This document shows positions 1 to 12,200 of a DNA stretch of 64,000 nt, in pieces (position 1 is the stretch's first letter; the number at the start of each line of letters is the position of its first letter). A model generated the notes under the pieces. That model worked only from the letters and a program-made list of their open reading frames with translations, was not told the DNA's origin and did not search any database. A program made the position numbers and the translations under genes. Location: positions 211,379 to 275,378 of the forward strand of contig NW_019091619.1 in the NCBI RefSeq assembly GCF_001949145.1, read 5' to 3'. This DNA is from Acanthaster planci (Eukaryota; Echinodermata; Asteroidea; Valvatida; Acanthasteridae).

Positions 1-59
1 AGGGGTGAATTAGAGTCTTTTATAGCTACCGACTGAAACAAGTGTTGGGAAAATAAAAG

Positions 60-133
60 AGCTCCCGCTGGGATTCGAACCCACTTTCTAACCATCTAGT
101 GATTGAAGGCTTAACCATTTGGCTATTTGGGAG
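60..133 (-). repeat. tRNA-like SINE head or tRNA pseudogene
   Basis: On the minus strand this stretch has a polymerase III box A-like sequence (TAGCCAAATGG) and a perfect box B core (GGGTTCGAATCCC, plus-strand about 70-82) at tRNA-like spacing. Five outer acceptor-stem pairs form, but the inner two are mismatched and the anticodon stem pairs poorly. It is therefore more likely the tRNA-derived head of a SINE, or a tRNA pseudogene, than a working tRNA. The element body would run toward position 1. Confidence 0.5.
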
Positions 134-3067
134 AAGTTACTTTTCGCCGTTCACTTTTACGCTATAGTCCATCACGTGCAGCATAAGTACACATACACAC
201 AGACAATGGTTCTCTTCTTCCTATTAATGGGAGGCCTACGTGCATTTTCTCATCAGTCACTTTTTCTACAGTCCAGTGTTACACTGAGGCATTCTTTCCG
301 GGATAGCGCTACAGTACTGTTGTGCTCATGAATAAAGAAATATTGGCAGTTGACAACTACCGAACACAAGAGCTTTGCGTCTTCAGTGTTCAAGTCCAAA
401 GATAAACATTCACAAGTTTCATCAAGCAGGTTTTGCTGTATTTAGATGATCTTGTTATGTGTTTTTTTATATTGTTTACTTCTTTTGGTTTGTATTGACT
501 TTTAAAAAGCTTTTTCACATTCTGCTCGAACATAATATTGTAGTCTTGATAGATGATTGTCTTGCATGTTCAGTCATTCGTTGCTTGTAGTCTGTTGTAT
601 GGATTTTTAGTCCTTTTGATTTATTTCATTAATACACTGCATGTCTCTGGAACAAAGCACGGAGTCATCAGTCCTTGTGAGGAAAAGGTTACAGAGTGAA
701 GCTGCAACCTAGCCACTCGTGTATAAATCTTGTTATTCAGTTTTTCAAATTTTGAATTTTGCTTGGGGAGTAAACTTTGACGGGAATTGCATCGTGCTCC
801 ACGAGCAGCGATATTTGAAGATCAAGTTATGTGCCCTGTCTCTTTTTAAAGTATCTGGGGTTCCGTTGTTTGTTTCTGTATTTGCCTGTCTGTTTGACAT
901 CGTTCGAGCTTCTTCCGGAAACAGTCTGAGCCCAAACCTTCATGCAGCAGCATATACTGTTTTCGTCACCAGCTGAGTTGACTGCCGTGGACCAGTGAAA
1001 CAATGACCAACAAAACGGAGATGGGGTGGGGGAGGTCTCTTGCTTCAAATAGCACAGCTGGCGCTGCTCAAGCCACAATTTTACCCACAGTGCTTTGCGC
1101 CTCCGTCTCATGCATCGTGTAGGAAACCAATCCCCGATTGTGGGTCTGAAGCGTTTAACTGGAATTGAAGTACTGTAATGTTTGGCTCTTTTGCATCTTA
1201 CTTGATGTTCTGTGGCACTATCAGACTTACTATTGCGCTTACAACCTCAGGAAGTAAAAAAAAAAAACAGTTGAAGCCTGCGACGGAGCCCAGGTCGAGT
1301 ATTAGAAAACGGCCTTGGCATTCTGTAGTAAGGTCCATTAGGCGTATTGGGCGCCCTCACTGAATGTAAAGTCTTTACGGTTTTTCCAGTAGCCAAGCCT
1401 CGATCGGCTTCCAATATGCCCAGTCCCTAGCTTCTTGACATGGACAGGCTTTAGTTCGATCTTGATCTACTTTCAGCTGTTGAAGACCAATGTCTGGTGG
1501 TTTCTCGTTCTTTGATTCAAATGTTACTATCATAAATCTGCAAACCGAGCGGAAGTTGAAACAGTGGTTAGACACTGCAAGCGAAACATCTTCACAAATC
1601 GGCGCACTGCCGATTGGCGTGATTGTGGCCGACAGATCATAATGTTGGTATCTGATTGTTCCATTCAGATGTACAGTTCCATTCATATGTACAGTATTTG
1701 ATCCTCCTGATGTTTTCCTTTGAAAGATGTAACCGCAGTGATGTTTTTGTGTGATTATATGAGCGTCGAAATGAGTGCGTACTCATATCGACGCTCATAT
1801 AATCACACACAAACATCACTGCGGTTACACCTTCACAAAGGAAATCATCAGGAGGATCAAGTACTGTAAATATGGAATACTGAAGGCTTTAACTTCCTCA
1901 TTTTTTTCTGTGAAAATGGAAGGGAACCGCAGAGCACCCCAACACCAACAATAACAAACTAGCCATAAAAACAAAACAACTAACTGGTAAAAAAACCCAA
2001 GCTTACCATAACCCAACATTGAAAACAAAAACGAAACCAAAAATTTACTATCATCGGCTATGGCCGTTTTATTCGAAAGATGTCTTCAAAAAGATAAACG
2101 ATCTTGTAATGCATCAATGGGCACTATTATTATTCAAAATCTGGACTTGTTTTACATGAAATAAATAACTGCCGGCATGTACATCCGAATGCATTGTATG
2201 CAAAGTATATATTCGAATACTATTCTCAGCAGGCCCTTCGGTGTAACAGGAAATTCACTAATTAACTAATGAACAATTTCTGCAGGACAGGGCTGCTTTG
2301 CGAGACGACATTTCCAAGCCTTATTTCTCGGTAAGTGCTAAATTTACAGACAAGTTGACCGCAGAAGCACGAATGAGCCCAACAATAAATTAGGATTTGA
2401 TGGACTTCCGCTGGAGACGAATCCTACAGAAGGAAAACACGGTGGGTGAGGCGGGGACAGAATGAATTTGGCTTTCTTAATTGGAGTTCTCTCAGGGGGC
2501 TTCCCGCAGGAAGCTAAATTTGGGAGATGACAGTGCAATTGGGGAATTAAACAATCAAGGAAGGACACAAATAGGGGAAATTGCGGCCTGCGACTCATGC
2601 ACAAAGTGGGGAGCTTTTGGGTGCACAGGAAGAGGGAGCCTTGCCTCAAAGAGATAATCTCGTTTTGGTTCATTCATTATAAAAAGCTTTTCGAAGGAAG
2701 GGGAATTAATCTTTCAAAAATATCTGCCAAGCCCCATTGCTTTCTCAAATCTGTTAGGGGTGAACAACACTTGTGTTGCACTGTTTCTGTGATTTTACCA
2801 AAACGTATTCTGAAGGTTCCTTCCCCAAATCCTTCCACACCAAATTATGAATAGTCTTCTCTCAAAATTACACCTACTTTTTTTCCCAAAATTGTGGAGC
2901 CATACACAGGCTGTGGGACTGATCATTGTTGGGCCAAAACATTGTGGTCCTGGACACTCAAAGCCCAACGCCCTGGTCCATATATCTGCCAAACAATGAA
3001 CGTCTTCCCTCCAACACGGTACAGGACTGCAACACACAGCACATCGGTGTCTGATGTCTCCGCGCTG
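134..3067. other. 3' flank of the NOXRED1 gene, no other gene seen
   Basis: No coding exon was recognised here apart from the fold-back repeat at 1691-1867. The short open frames show no recognisable domain. The part nearest 3067 is presumably the NOXRED1 3' UTR. The first minus-strand AATAAA I noticed downstream is at about 2068-2073, so the UTR could be about 1 kb long; this is inference. Confidence 0.5.
1691..1867. repeat. 177-bp fold-back element (giant hairpin)
   Basis: Two arms of about 86 bp (1691-1776 and 1781-1867) are nearly perfect reverse complements around a GCGT loop at 1777-1780. The outer ends read acagtatttgatcctcctga on the left, mirrored on the right by tcaggaggatcaagtactgt. 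The arms stay paired to the centre with only a few mismatches and small indels. This is the structure of a fold-back MITE or a recently formed palindrome. No coding content is visible. Confidence 0.85.
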
Positions 3068-3245
3068 TCAATCCTTGTCAGGTTTCTTCTTGACCTGTTT
3101 AATCCCCTTCCAGTAGTAGAACTTGTCAAAGATGCTCTTGTACTTCTTGACAAACTGCTGCCGGATCTCTTGGTCCTCCGTGATGGCCTGGGTCAGGGGG
3201 GTCGGGTTGGCGGCCACTGCTGCCAGATCAAAGATGGGAAAGATG
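3068..3245 (-). CDS. NOXRED1: NOXRED1 exon 6 (terminal)
   Basis: The acceptor CATCCAG is followed by C-ATC-TTT, completing Asp305. Residues 306-363 contain IFPIFDLAAVAAN and end in a lysine-rich stretch (GIKQVKKKPDKD) before TGA at 3068-3070. Confidence 0.9.
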
Positions 3246-6200
3246 CTGGATGGAGAAAAGCAAATGTCTTGATGAGCAACCTTGCTCTGCATTATGTGAT
3301 TTCACAGACACTGCTGTACACAGCATTCACATGGGGGCTAGTTATTGAAACATGGTACATGTATAGCAGATACCAAAGGACTCTTATTTTCACTGATATC
3401 GACAGCTTTGAACTAGACTCGATTGATACCTGCTAGCACCAGTGTGAATTCTGATCACAAGGTTTCAGACAGGAGGACACCTGGGTACATTTTTGGACAC
3501 ATTGTTTTACGAAAATGCCTGTTTAGATATCCAAATTAATGTTTTTATAAAATTCTGTTCTGCAGTACTTTTTCTTTAATTCCATCTCATTTGGCAAAAC
3601 CCCTTTTTGACAGAGGAAGGTAAAACGTAAGCTTTTAGTGACAAAGACTTGTGGATGGAAGTTTGTAAGCTTACTCCAGGAACTGGCAGTGAAATCAGGC
3701 GTTGGATGTATGGTAACAGCCACATAAAAATGGGAACCAGTGGCTTAATTGTGTCTTTCCCCCAGCCAGCAGGGTTAGGTTATAATATGGGTTACACCGT
3801 TAATTATAATGTGGGTTATGTATATCACAGCAAAGGACACCACACTTTTGTTCTGCATTTTATCCCCTGTTATCATCGAATGATGGGATATTATTTGACT
3901 TCAATATTAACCAGATTTGGGTGACCTCTTTGACAGATAACGGGTAAATAAAGTTCCTTTATCTTGCTTATATATGGTAGGTAGCTGCACAGTCACCTCA
4001 GCTGTATACATGTACCTGTGCATGCCCTCAGGCTGTCCATGCTGGTAAGGCCAGATGAAGTTAAACCTTGTTAATAAGAGGTCCTTCCGCCTTTATAGAT
4101 TACCTTGTTATAACAGGAAGCTTGTTTTATCAGGAATGAAAACAATGAAAAAGAAAGGAGTGGGGCCGGAACATTTTCTTGCTATAACCAGAATGTTGTA
4201 TTCACAGTGCTCTTATTAAGGGCTTCAACTATACATTGTGCTGGATCCAGCTCCATCAAGTTGAGGAATGAATTGAGTATACATGTGTACATTTTCCAAG
4301 TTTTAAAGTTCACAAAGTCTTTGTGAGTGCAAACTGTACTTGAATACAAGGATCAGTGAATAGGCAAAAGAGTCTCTCCTGTCTTCAGTTTACTTTTTTT
4401 TTTCTGGCATCTTTTCCAAGAGAGGAAATACACATTTCGTGCCCTTGTCTGTGCCAGGCTGAAAGGCCTACAACAGGATTTATTGAAAGAGGCGTTTAAA
4501 CATGACAAAGGATTTGAAGTGATGCAGTGCTGCATACATCAATGGGTTTGAGATTTTCAAATATTTTTAAAAAACATAGAATTGATAAAGCTCATACTCC
4601 TTTCTCTTGGTAAAATTCTCGGCCACAAACTTGCTGGTGTACTCCCGTGCCACAGCCTGGCCCAGTACCACACAGTTCAGTGTGGAGATGGTCTCGTCCC
4701 TGCTCAGACCAAGACGGATGCAGAGGTTGACGAACGAATACAAGATCATCTCCGCCCACTTGTCCTTGGTACTCACAATCGAATCTGCATGGAGAAAGTG
4801 TAAAAAATTATTTTCAGAAGCAGGAGGTGAAATTGAAAAATCAACAGTTTGAAAAGAAAAGGATACATCTCATACAACATGCAGGAGATTTTAAAGCAGA
4901 TATATATTTGATGAATTTTCTTAAGATTTGATATCTGATCTTGTTTTCATCAAATCTCATAAATATGGTCCAGGGCAGCTACTTTCCTACAACAAGTCCC
5001 AATGCTTCCCAAGTTGACCATGTAATTGAACTGTTCCAAGATGCTCATAGTGTCTGCTTGTATGTGTCATGGATAATCATCTATTTTTTTGCTAAAGATG
5101 GGCATACATAGCTTTATTCAAAGAATTCTGAAGTTACAATACAGGCGATTCACAATACAGTGTGCCACTGAGAGTTTGCCACATACAGGGCACTTTTCAA
5201 GTTTACACTTGACAAGCGCTGCCACAATTCAGCGCGCTTCGTACGTAATTTGGGGATATTTGATTGAAAGGTGTTCCTTGCACTACACAAAACCATCATT
5301 TTCACTACCTAACACCCATTCGCAATAAGCAATATCGAATTTTCAACCAAGATAAACAAACATTCTAAAAACTTCAAGTTTTCCGCTCTCAGCACGGTTA
5401 GTGAATGAGACTTTGTCAACTATTTATCCCATAATGCACTACGAAAGAGCCTCTCTATGACAATCTCTTGGTGGCACACTGCATTGGGAATTGCCTGTAT
5501 TGAAGGAAAACACATTGTGAATTTAGTTCTTGCTGAGAATTTACCAAAAGTTGTATCATTTGAACTTCAGCCCCATAAAACAGATGTGTGAAAATTAATA
5601 CAAACAATGCGAAATGAAAGTAAATGTACTTGAATCCTAGTATCGGATGCAGGTAGGGGCTATACAGGTCATCTTCATTTGTGTCCATCCATCTTGTCTT
5701 TATCTATCCACATACAGCAGGTGTTTCCTTTTGTCATTTAAATTATCAATACCAACAATGCTATCTGCTGTTGGCACCATCAAAATTGGGAACACCAGTT
5801 AAAGGAGCTGGTAAGCGTTTAAACTTAACAGCAAAAGATTAATCTTCAGGAAAGAAAAAATTATCTGCCAAAATGACGTCTGATGTTTATTGTTTGCAAA
5901 TGGTCCTCAATTAATGTATATTTAAGGTCACTAAAGAAAACACACCCATAAACAAAGAATTATGCTTTCTGGCTATCAGATAGCTGACAGACCAGGCTAC
6001 AAGATTTCTTCATGCTTAGCTTAAATTCAATTAGCACTATATTAAGTTTAGCAGATCAGTGAAATCGGACTATAATGCCCCAATTTGGGAAAATTTTGCT
6101 GAATAAACCAGGCCAGTATTTCAACTGAGCAAGTGTACAAGATTTTAAGACTTCAGAGCTAATGAACACAAGTCCTTGGGGAATGAAAATCTTTGCTTTT

Positions 6201-9200
6201 GCGTGTAAGCATGGCCTACCTTCCTTGTCTAGATTGAGCGGACAGGTGACCTGGACTTGTTCTGGGTTCTCCAGGGTGGTGCACACGTCTTTGCTGCAGT
6301 CCCACGGCATGTCAGCTTTCTCCAGCTGCCACGAGAACTCTGGCTTGATGATGTTGCTGCACTTAATCACCTGATGAAGACAAATGGCTGGATATAGAAA
6401 ATTCTTCAAAAAGAGTGACAAGCTCGCCACCCAATGCTTTGAAGTTTTTCTTCTCATTGATACCACTGATGACTTGTTTTTTTTCAATGCCATCAAACTT
6501 ACATTTGCTTTGGTCAAGTATCTGATCTTTACAGAAAAAATACACCCCATCCCCATCCTCTGCCTCCTGGGCCATGAGTGAACGTTAATGTTATTGATAT
6601 TCCTTTTCAGGTCAGTTTAGAATGCTGTGAAGTTGAAAGAAAAAACTGACAATAATGGGCCATATCAAACACCTCCAACAACCTGTTATTAACAAACTCC
6701 AATCAAGTACACTACATGTATTAGGAAACAAAAATGCATGCTCCAAATAGAATACTTAACGTTTATTTAAAAGGAAACTTGGGAAAAGTTGCACCATCAG
6801 AAATTCCGGTCTCATTCTCGAGGCTGATAAGCAGAAATGATTGCTTAGCAGGTTCAAGTGCTCAGCAACAATCAGCTGAATAAAAGAGGGCCTGCTTTTT
6901 TGGTACTCACAGCATAGGCACGTCATGGGGTGCGCAGGTATATGTACGTTTGACGCGGAGCATGCTGAGTACGCAGAACTATTCTATTCTGCATTGCATG
7001 GTCTTTGCGTACAAGCAGAACGCGTGCAAGAACCCGCTTGTAACCTCCTGTCTTTCTTTTCGCTGATTGGGGGCGCACTTCAGCTCGGGGCGGATAGTAC
7101 ATGGCAAGAGTTCGAGGCTGGTATCCTGTATCCGCTAAACAAATATCTCCGTACAATCTCCTGTACTTGTGAGGAGTGGCTCCCGGAAACTGAGGCACAG
7201 ATTGTGAATGAAACCTTGTGTACTGCTTGCATCTGTCAAATACACGTAGCTGTAATACATGTAACGCATCTGTTTGCAAATGTGCTTTCTTATGGCAACC
7301 ATGTGTGAGGAGCTGACCTCATGGATGAACCACTTAATTTTTCTGTCAGTGGAGAGCCCACTTCCGTGCTTCTGGTTTCCAATGAGTCCTGACTTTGTGA
7401 TGTCACTGGAAAATGTTCGTAAAGTAAACATGAGCAAGTCGATTACATCTCGACTCAGGAAAAATCTTCACTTCAAATGTTTTATTGTGTCACATCTGCT
7501 CTGCCATTTCATTTACATGTACATCGACTGAAAGAAGCTTTCTTCCACGAAGCTTTATTTCGACCTTTGTAAGCAAGTAGCTTAGGCTACTTCTTTAATC
7601 TTCTCAACTGCTCACCCTAACCTTACCTGCCGTAATCTCGGGATTGGTACTGAGCTGAGGAAGCTGTAAACTGTACACTGCGCTGGGATGTGGCCCTTGA
7701 TATCCTTGGCAATGTCCGGAAGCTGGGAGGGTAGCACACAGAGAAAGAGCAAGTGCACAGAGGTAGCCACCTTGGCATTGTTGTACTCACAGCTCACGCC
7801 CTTGTTTCTGAGAACCCCTGGTCAAGACGGGGAGTAAAATGATTATTCCTAACAGTGTTGTTGATGTGACAATCGCAATTCCAGTTACGTGTGATTCACA
7901 TGACATTTCACAAGTAAAGTCAATGATGAAAAAGTAATACCTTTGTCAGAATTTACATAAATGGCCTGTGACTTGACTTTGGACTTGATGACATGTAAGG
8001 ACTTGTGATAGACTGGCAACTTACACTGGTCCAAGCCAATTTGGCTCATCTGACCAGTGTTTATCTCTGGTTTCCTTGGCATATAGTGACTGAGAATATT
8101 TCTATTTCCCCTGGATGGGATGCCAGTCTATCGCAGGTTGCTTCCCCAGCTCATGCTGGTACCCATTTATACTCCTGGGTGGAGAGAGGCAAGCAGAGGT
8201 GAAGTGGCTTGCCAAGGGCCACAAAATACTGCCGGCAGTTGGATTCGAACATCCATGATTGGAAGCCACAGATCCTTAACACCTTGCCACATACAGTCCC
8301 CCAGTTACAATAACACTGGTATCCACTTAAACTTTAGATTGCCGGCATGGTCTCACACATGTACATGAGTACAAACAAAACTCCCAAAGTTTCTAATATG
8401 ACACTTAGCTAGATATTCTGAATGCAAACTACATGTATGTTCACTTGTAGGGTAGCATCTAAATTTACTTCCATAACAAGAAACAATTACACCTTTAGTA
8501 ATTTCTATTGGTTCAGAACAAGGGCCACAAGTCAATCATTCAAGGTCTCTATGTTCGATTCAGCCAACAACGAAATTCTCCTGTCTCAATAAAAGAAAGG
8601 AACAAAGTATACTCAACAAACAAAATAAAGTCATAAGAAAAACAAAGTAATATTCAAAATAACACTTTTAAGGATTTTGAGAATTGAATCTGCACTTTGG
8701 TCTACTCCAGGAACCTTCAGGCATTACCCAATGTACATTTGACTGTGAATGAGTTTCTGACTTCTAAAACTGTTTTTACTGACACTTCCACCAAAAACAC
8801 TCAGTGAACATTTGAACTTACACATTTTTATTACAGGAGATCCTATGCCCTTTCTACTATTAGGGAGTATCACATGCTATGCACTAATGTTATGCCCAGA
8901 TGCTTATTAGATCTTCAGACAGGAAGCTTACTGTCAGCACACGGTTCATGGTACAGTGTACAAGGACAATCTTGACAATTTGGCAATCAAAAGCTCTGTT
9001 CCATAGAGAGTCATTATTCCACTTATTTGAAAGTGCTGAATGAAGATGCTGCTCCAAGTGTGAAATGTCCCAAATTTATAAAAAAAAAAAAACCAAACCG
9101 CAAACTGCACAGTTACATGTACATGTATGTAGGCACATGGTTCAAGGTACAACATACAACACTTTAATACTTTAAAGCTCTGTTTAACAAAATTTTGTTG

Positions 9201-12200
9201 TTTAACAATAGAGGCTATTCATGAAAGACACAGAAATGTTCCTTACCAAGAGTTTCAGGCCGCCTTGTTGACACAAACAGCTCCTTGGGTTGAACGTCAG
9301 CATAGGTGAGCAAGGTGTTGGCAAGATGGAGACCAATACGGCCACATCCGATGATTCCAACCAGGAGAGGGTCCCTGGGTGGAGCATCTTGGAGGAACTT
9401 GGACGTCTTGGATTGCTGGGGGCTCCTCAGCTCAAGGATGTACTGTCTGAAATGAATTATAAAAAATATCAAACATGCTTTAGTATTGAAATGTTAACAG
9501 TAGAACTCTGATGTAGTCCTACTGCAGGACCTGGCAGGCTGTTGACTTGACCACGGCCACGGGAATGAAACTTCATGTTGTACGTTGGAAGAATCTGAAA
9601 AGAACTGAGGCTTATTTTTTTTCCAATATTCATTATGTTGCCCTTCTTGGCAGACGTCAAGCTGCAGCAGAAAATCAAAGGACACGATTATTTTCATACA
9701 GTTATAGAAACAACGATGATTCTGATCGGCCAGCTGGGAGGCACCTTAGCAATTTTAGTGAATGAAATCGTCCATTTTCTAGATAGCCACTCGTCAACCT
9801 CAGATTTTCTCACAAGCCTCTGTTGACCACAGTTCATTGTTGTCTGCCGGCAGTATACATGTATATCCTTACCAACTTTTTGGACAAGACTGGGGTACCT
9901 GTAGCTACATGTAGTGGAGGTGAGTTAGGTCTAGTAGTAGTATCATTTATCAATAATGGCAATTATGTGAACTGTCTGTGTGGACTGAGATGAAAAGAAA
10001 GGGAGACAGATTTCTTAAAATAATCAAAGTTTGGAAAGAATACCACATGTGGGTACGGATGCCACTAGATTTTCCCTGCAGTGACCGACATGTGTACCTG
10101 CCATCTGAAAGCAATAAAATGTCCTGAAAACTCAAAGTTAGCAGAGGAAGTATTCACTTCAAAATCACTTAGAAAATTTCAGACCAGTCTCATAGTCAAA
10201 GGGTTCATGCAAGGCATGTCAAGTGGCACCTACATATAGAAAGTGTTACTTTTAATACCCCCACCAGAATTGGTCGGGAACACCAAAATCTTTGAAAATC
10301 CAGTTGCGATAAGAATTATATACATGTAAATGCTTGGCACAATCTGTAATTTCCAGATTTATTTCAGTAAACCGGTGAAAAAGTGGGCAGAAAGTAGTCC
10401 TACCTGGTGAGCATTTTGAGTCACCATACAGTGTCAAGAACATTTAACACGTACATGAAAAATCAGAACTTTCTTCCCCTGAATTGCATAAAGATTTCAA
10501 GATGGAAGTCTTAAAATTAAAGGTTGTGGGCAAGCATTTAATTCTCAACATAACTGGATAGTTAAAGATTTGGCTGTTCAAAGCTGATTTCGGTAATGTG
10601 TAATGGAAAGAGTTCCATACAGCATATACAGACACCACCAATTTTCCCTTAAAATGTCATAGACCTAACAGCCATTAGCCCTAACAGTACATAATACTAA
10701 AATTACTACTTGAGAGTACATGTAAATCCCTCCATGGTAAAATGTAGTACACGGCACTGTCGCTTGTAAGAGGACATGACCTTATTGTTTTCTGAAGCCA
10801 TAAAATAAACTAGACAAGATGATGTACATGTACCATACAGTGCTGTGGCACTGGTGCCCTAGCCAAAAGCAGTAATTTGTAGCGCTAGGTCCTTCAGGAT
10901 CAGACTACTACATGTACTTATTTTATAGTACTGAGTCCTGTAAGCCAAATGATGTGCAGGACTGTTAGAAAGTGCTAACATGTTCTAGAAATGAAATTTT
11001 AGCTAAGAACATTCCAAAACATTTACTTAGAAGACACTTGGGTTTTTTCAGACAAGTCTCATAACGGTTTGCACACAGGGCCATCAAGTGTTGTCCATAT
11101 GGAGCACTTTACGGGGTAGCCTAAGGCCTATAAAATGAGTGAAAACTTTCCTACGTAATTCCTCCCAAAGTTTTCTCAATAAACCAATTTCCCTTTCCGT
11201 CGCCATGCTTTTTTAACACCCCCGCACGAGTAAGTGAACAAAGCTAGAGGGGAACAAATTGTCTACAACAATCAACAGCAATCACGATCCATTCGCCAAA
11301 CATCACGCCATCTTGTTGTCATGAATTTATTCCCCTCTGCTCCATATTCTGAGCTTGTACCCCCAGAACTGTGGGGTCTGAAGTCCATCGTCGGACCCCA
11401 CAGTTCTGGGGTACTGAGCATGCACACATGAAACATGAAAAAGGCTTATTTGGGGGGGGGAATAACAATGGGAGTAAATACAGAATACCTTTCAACTCAA
11501 AATAAAACAAACAAACAAAACTCTCAAATCTCTGGTTATGTGGGTAAATCCCCATAGAACGGTGTGACAGTTTGACCTCGTACTGCTGCTCATAGCCAGC
11601 TGCGACTTGGATCTTGCGGGGTGCCGGTGGCGGGGTTTTCTGCAAAGTGCAATTGTGACCAGTCACCCCAAATCAGCTGAAAGTTGGAATTTTCAAAAAT
11701 TGGGACATTGTTGTTTTTGAATTCAGCAGAAAAGAGCTCTCCAATGGCATGTACATGAAACACTTAGGGTAGAAGTATAAGGTGACAATGTGACATTATT
11801 CTGGCAGCCTTGCATCTTTGTTCCCAACATATTTTCACTATTTCAGACCAGGCACGAATAATGCTACCATCAAAATTGCTAAGAAAAATGACCTTTTTCA
11901 ATATGTGATCCTGCGGAATGTTTGGAATTAAAAAGAAGACGGTTTACTCTTTCCAAATATTACAAAACCTCCGCTTCAATATGACTTTGAACCCTCAAAA
12001 TAAGAAAGAGCGAGATGCGACTCTACTCTCATTTTGTCATAACAGGTCACAATTGAGCTCCGTAAAGCCAAAGAAAAAAAGCCTGGCAAAGTCTGGCATG
12101 GAGTTCCCAGGTTCAATCCACTTCATGGGAATTCGCCCCCGTCAGAGTGTTTGGGTGATTTAGGCCTAGGCCTAATTTGTTTTGCAGAAAAAGAATGCAG

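Noticed and set aside
60-133. Functional tRNA gene
   Set aside because: Box A and box B are present, but the acceptor stem has mismatches at the inner pairs and the anticodon stem does not pair properly.
2894-3436. 180-codon plus-strand open frame
   Set aside because: It is the antisense shadow of the terminal NOXRED1 exon, whose minus-strand reading has family similarity and correct splice sites.
5419-5440. TCCCATAATGCACTAC, resembling a ZNF143-type motif
   Set aside because: It lies inside a NOXRED1 intron with no sign of a start site. The word is common enough by chance.
11319-11666. Minus-strand open frame with KTPPPAPRKIQVAAG, a possible extra NOXRED1 exon
   Set aside because: Exon 1 ends in phase 2 and joins exon 2 (9446) exactly. 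Inserting this segment after its best acceptor breaks the frame, and the family has no such insert.
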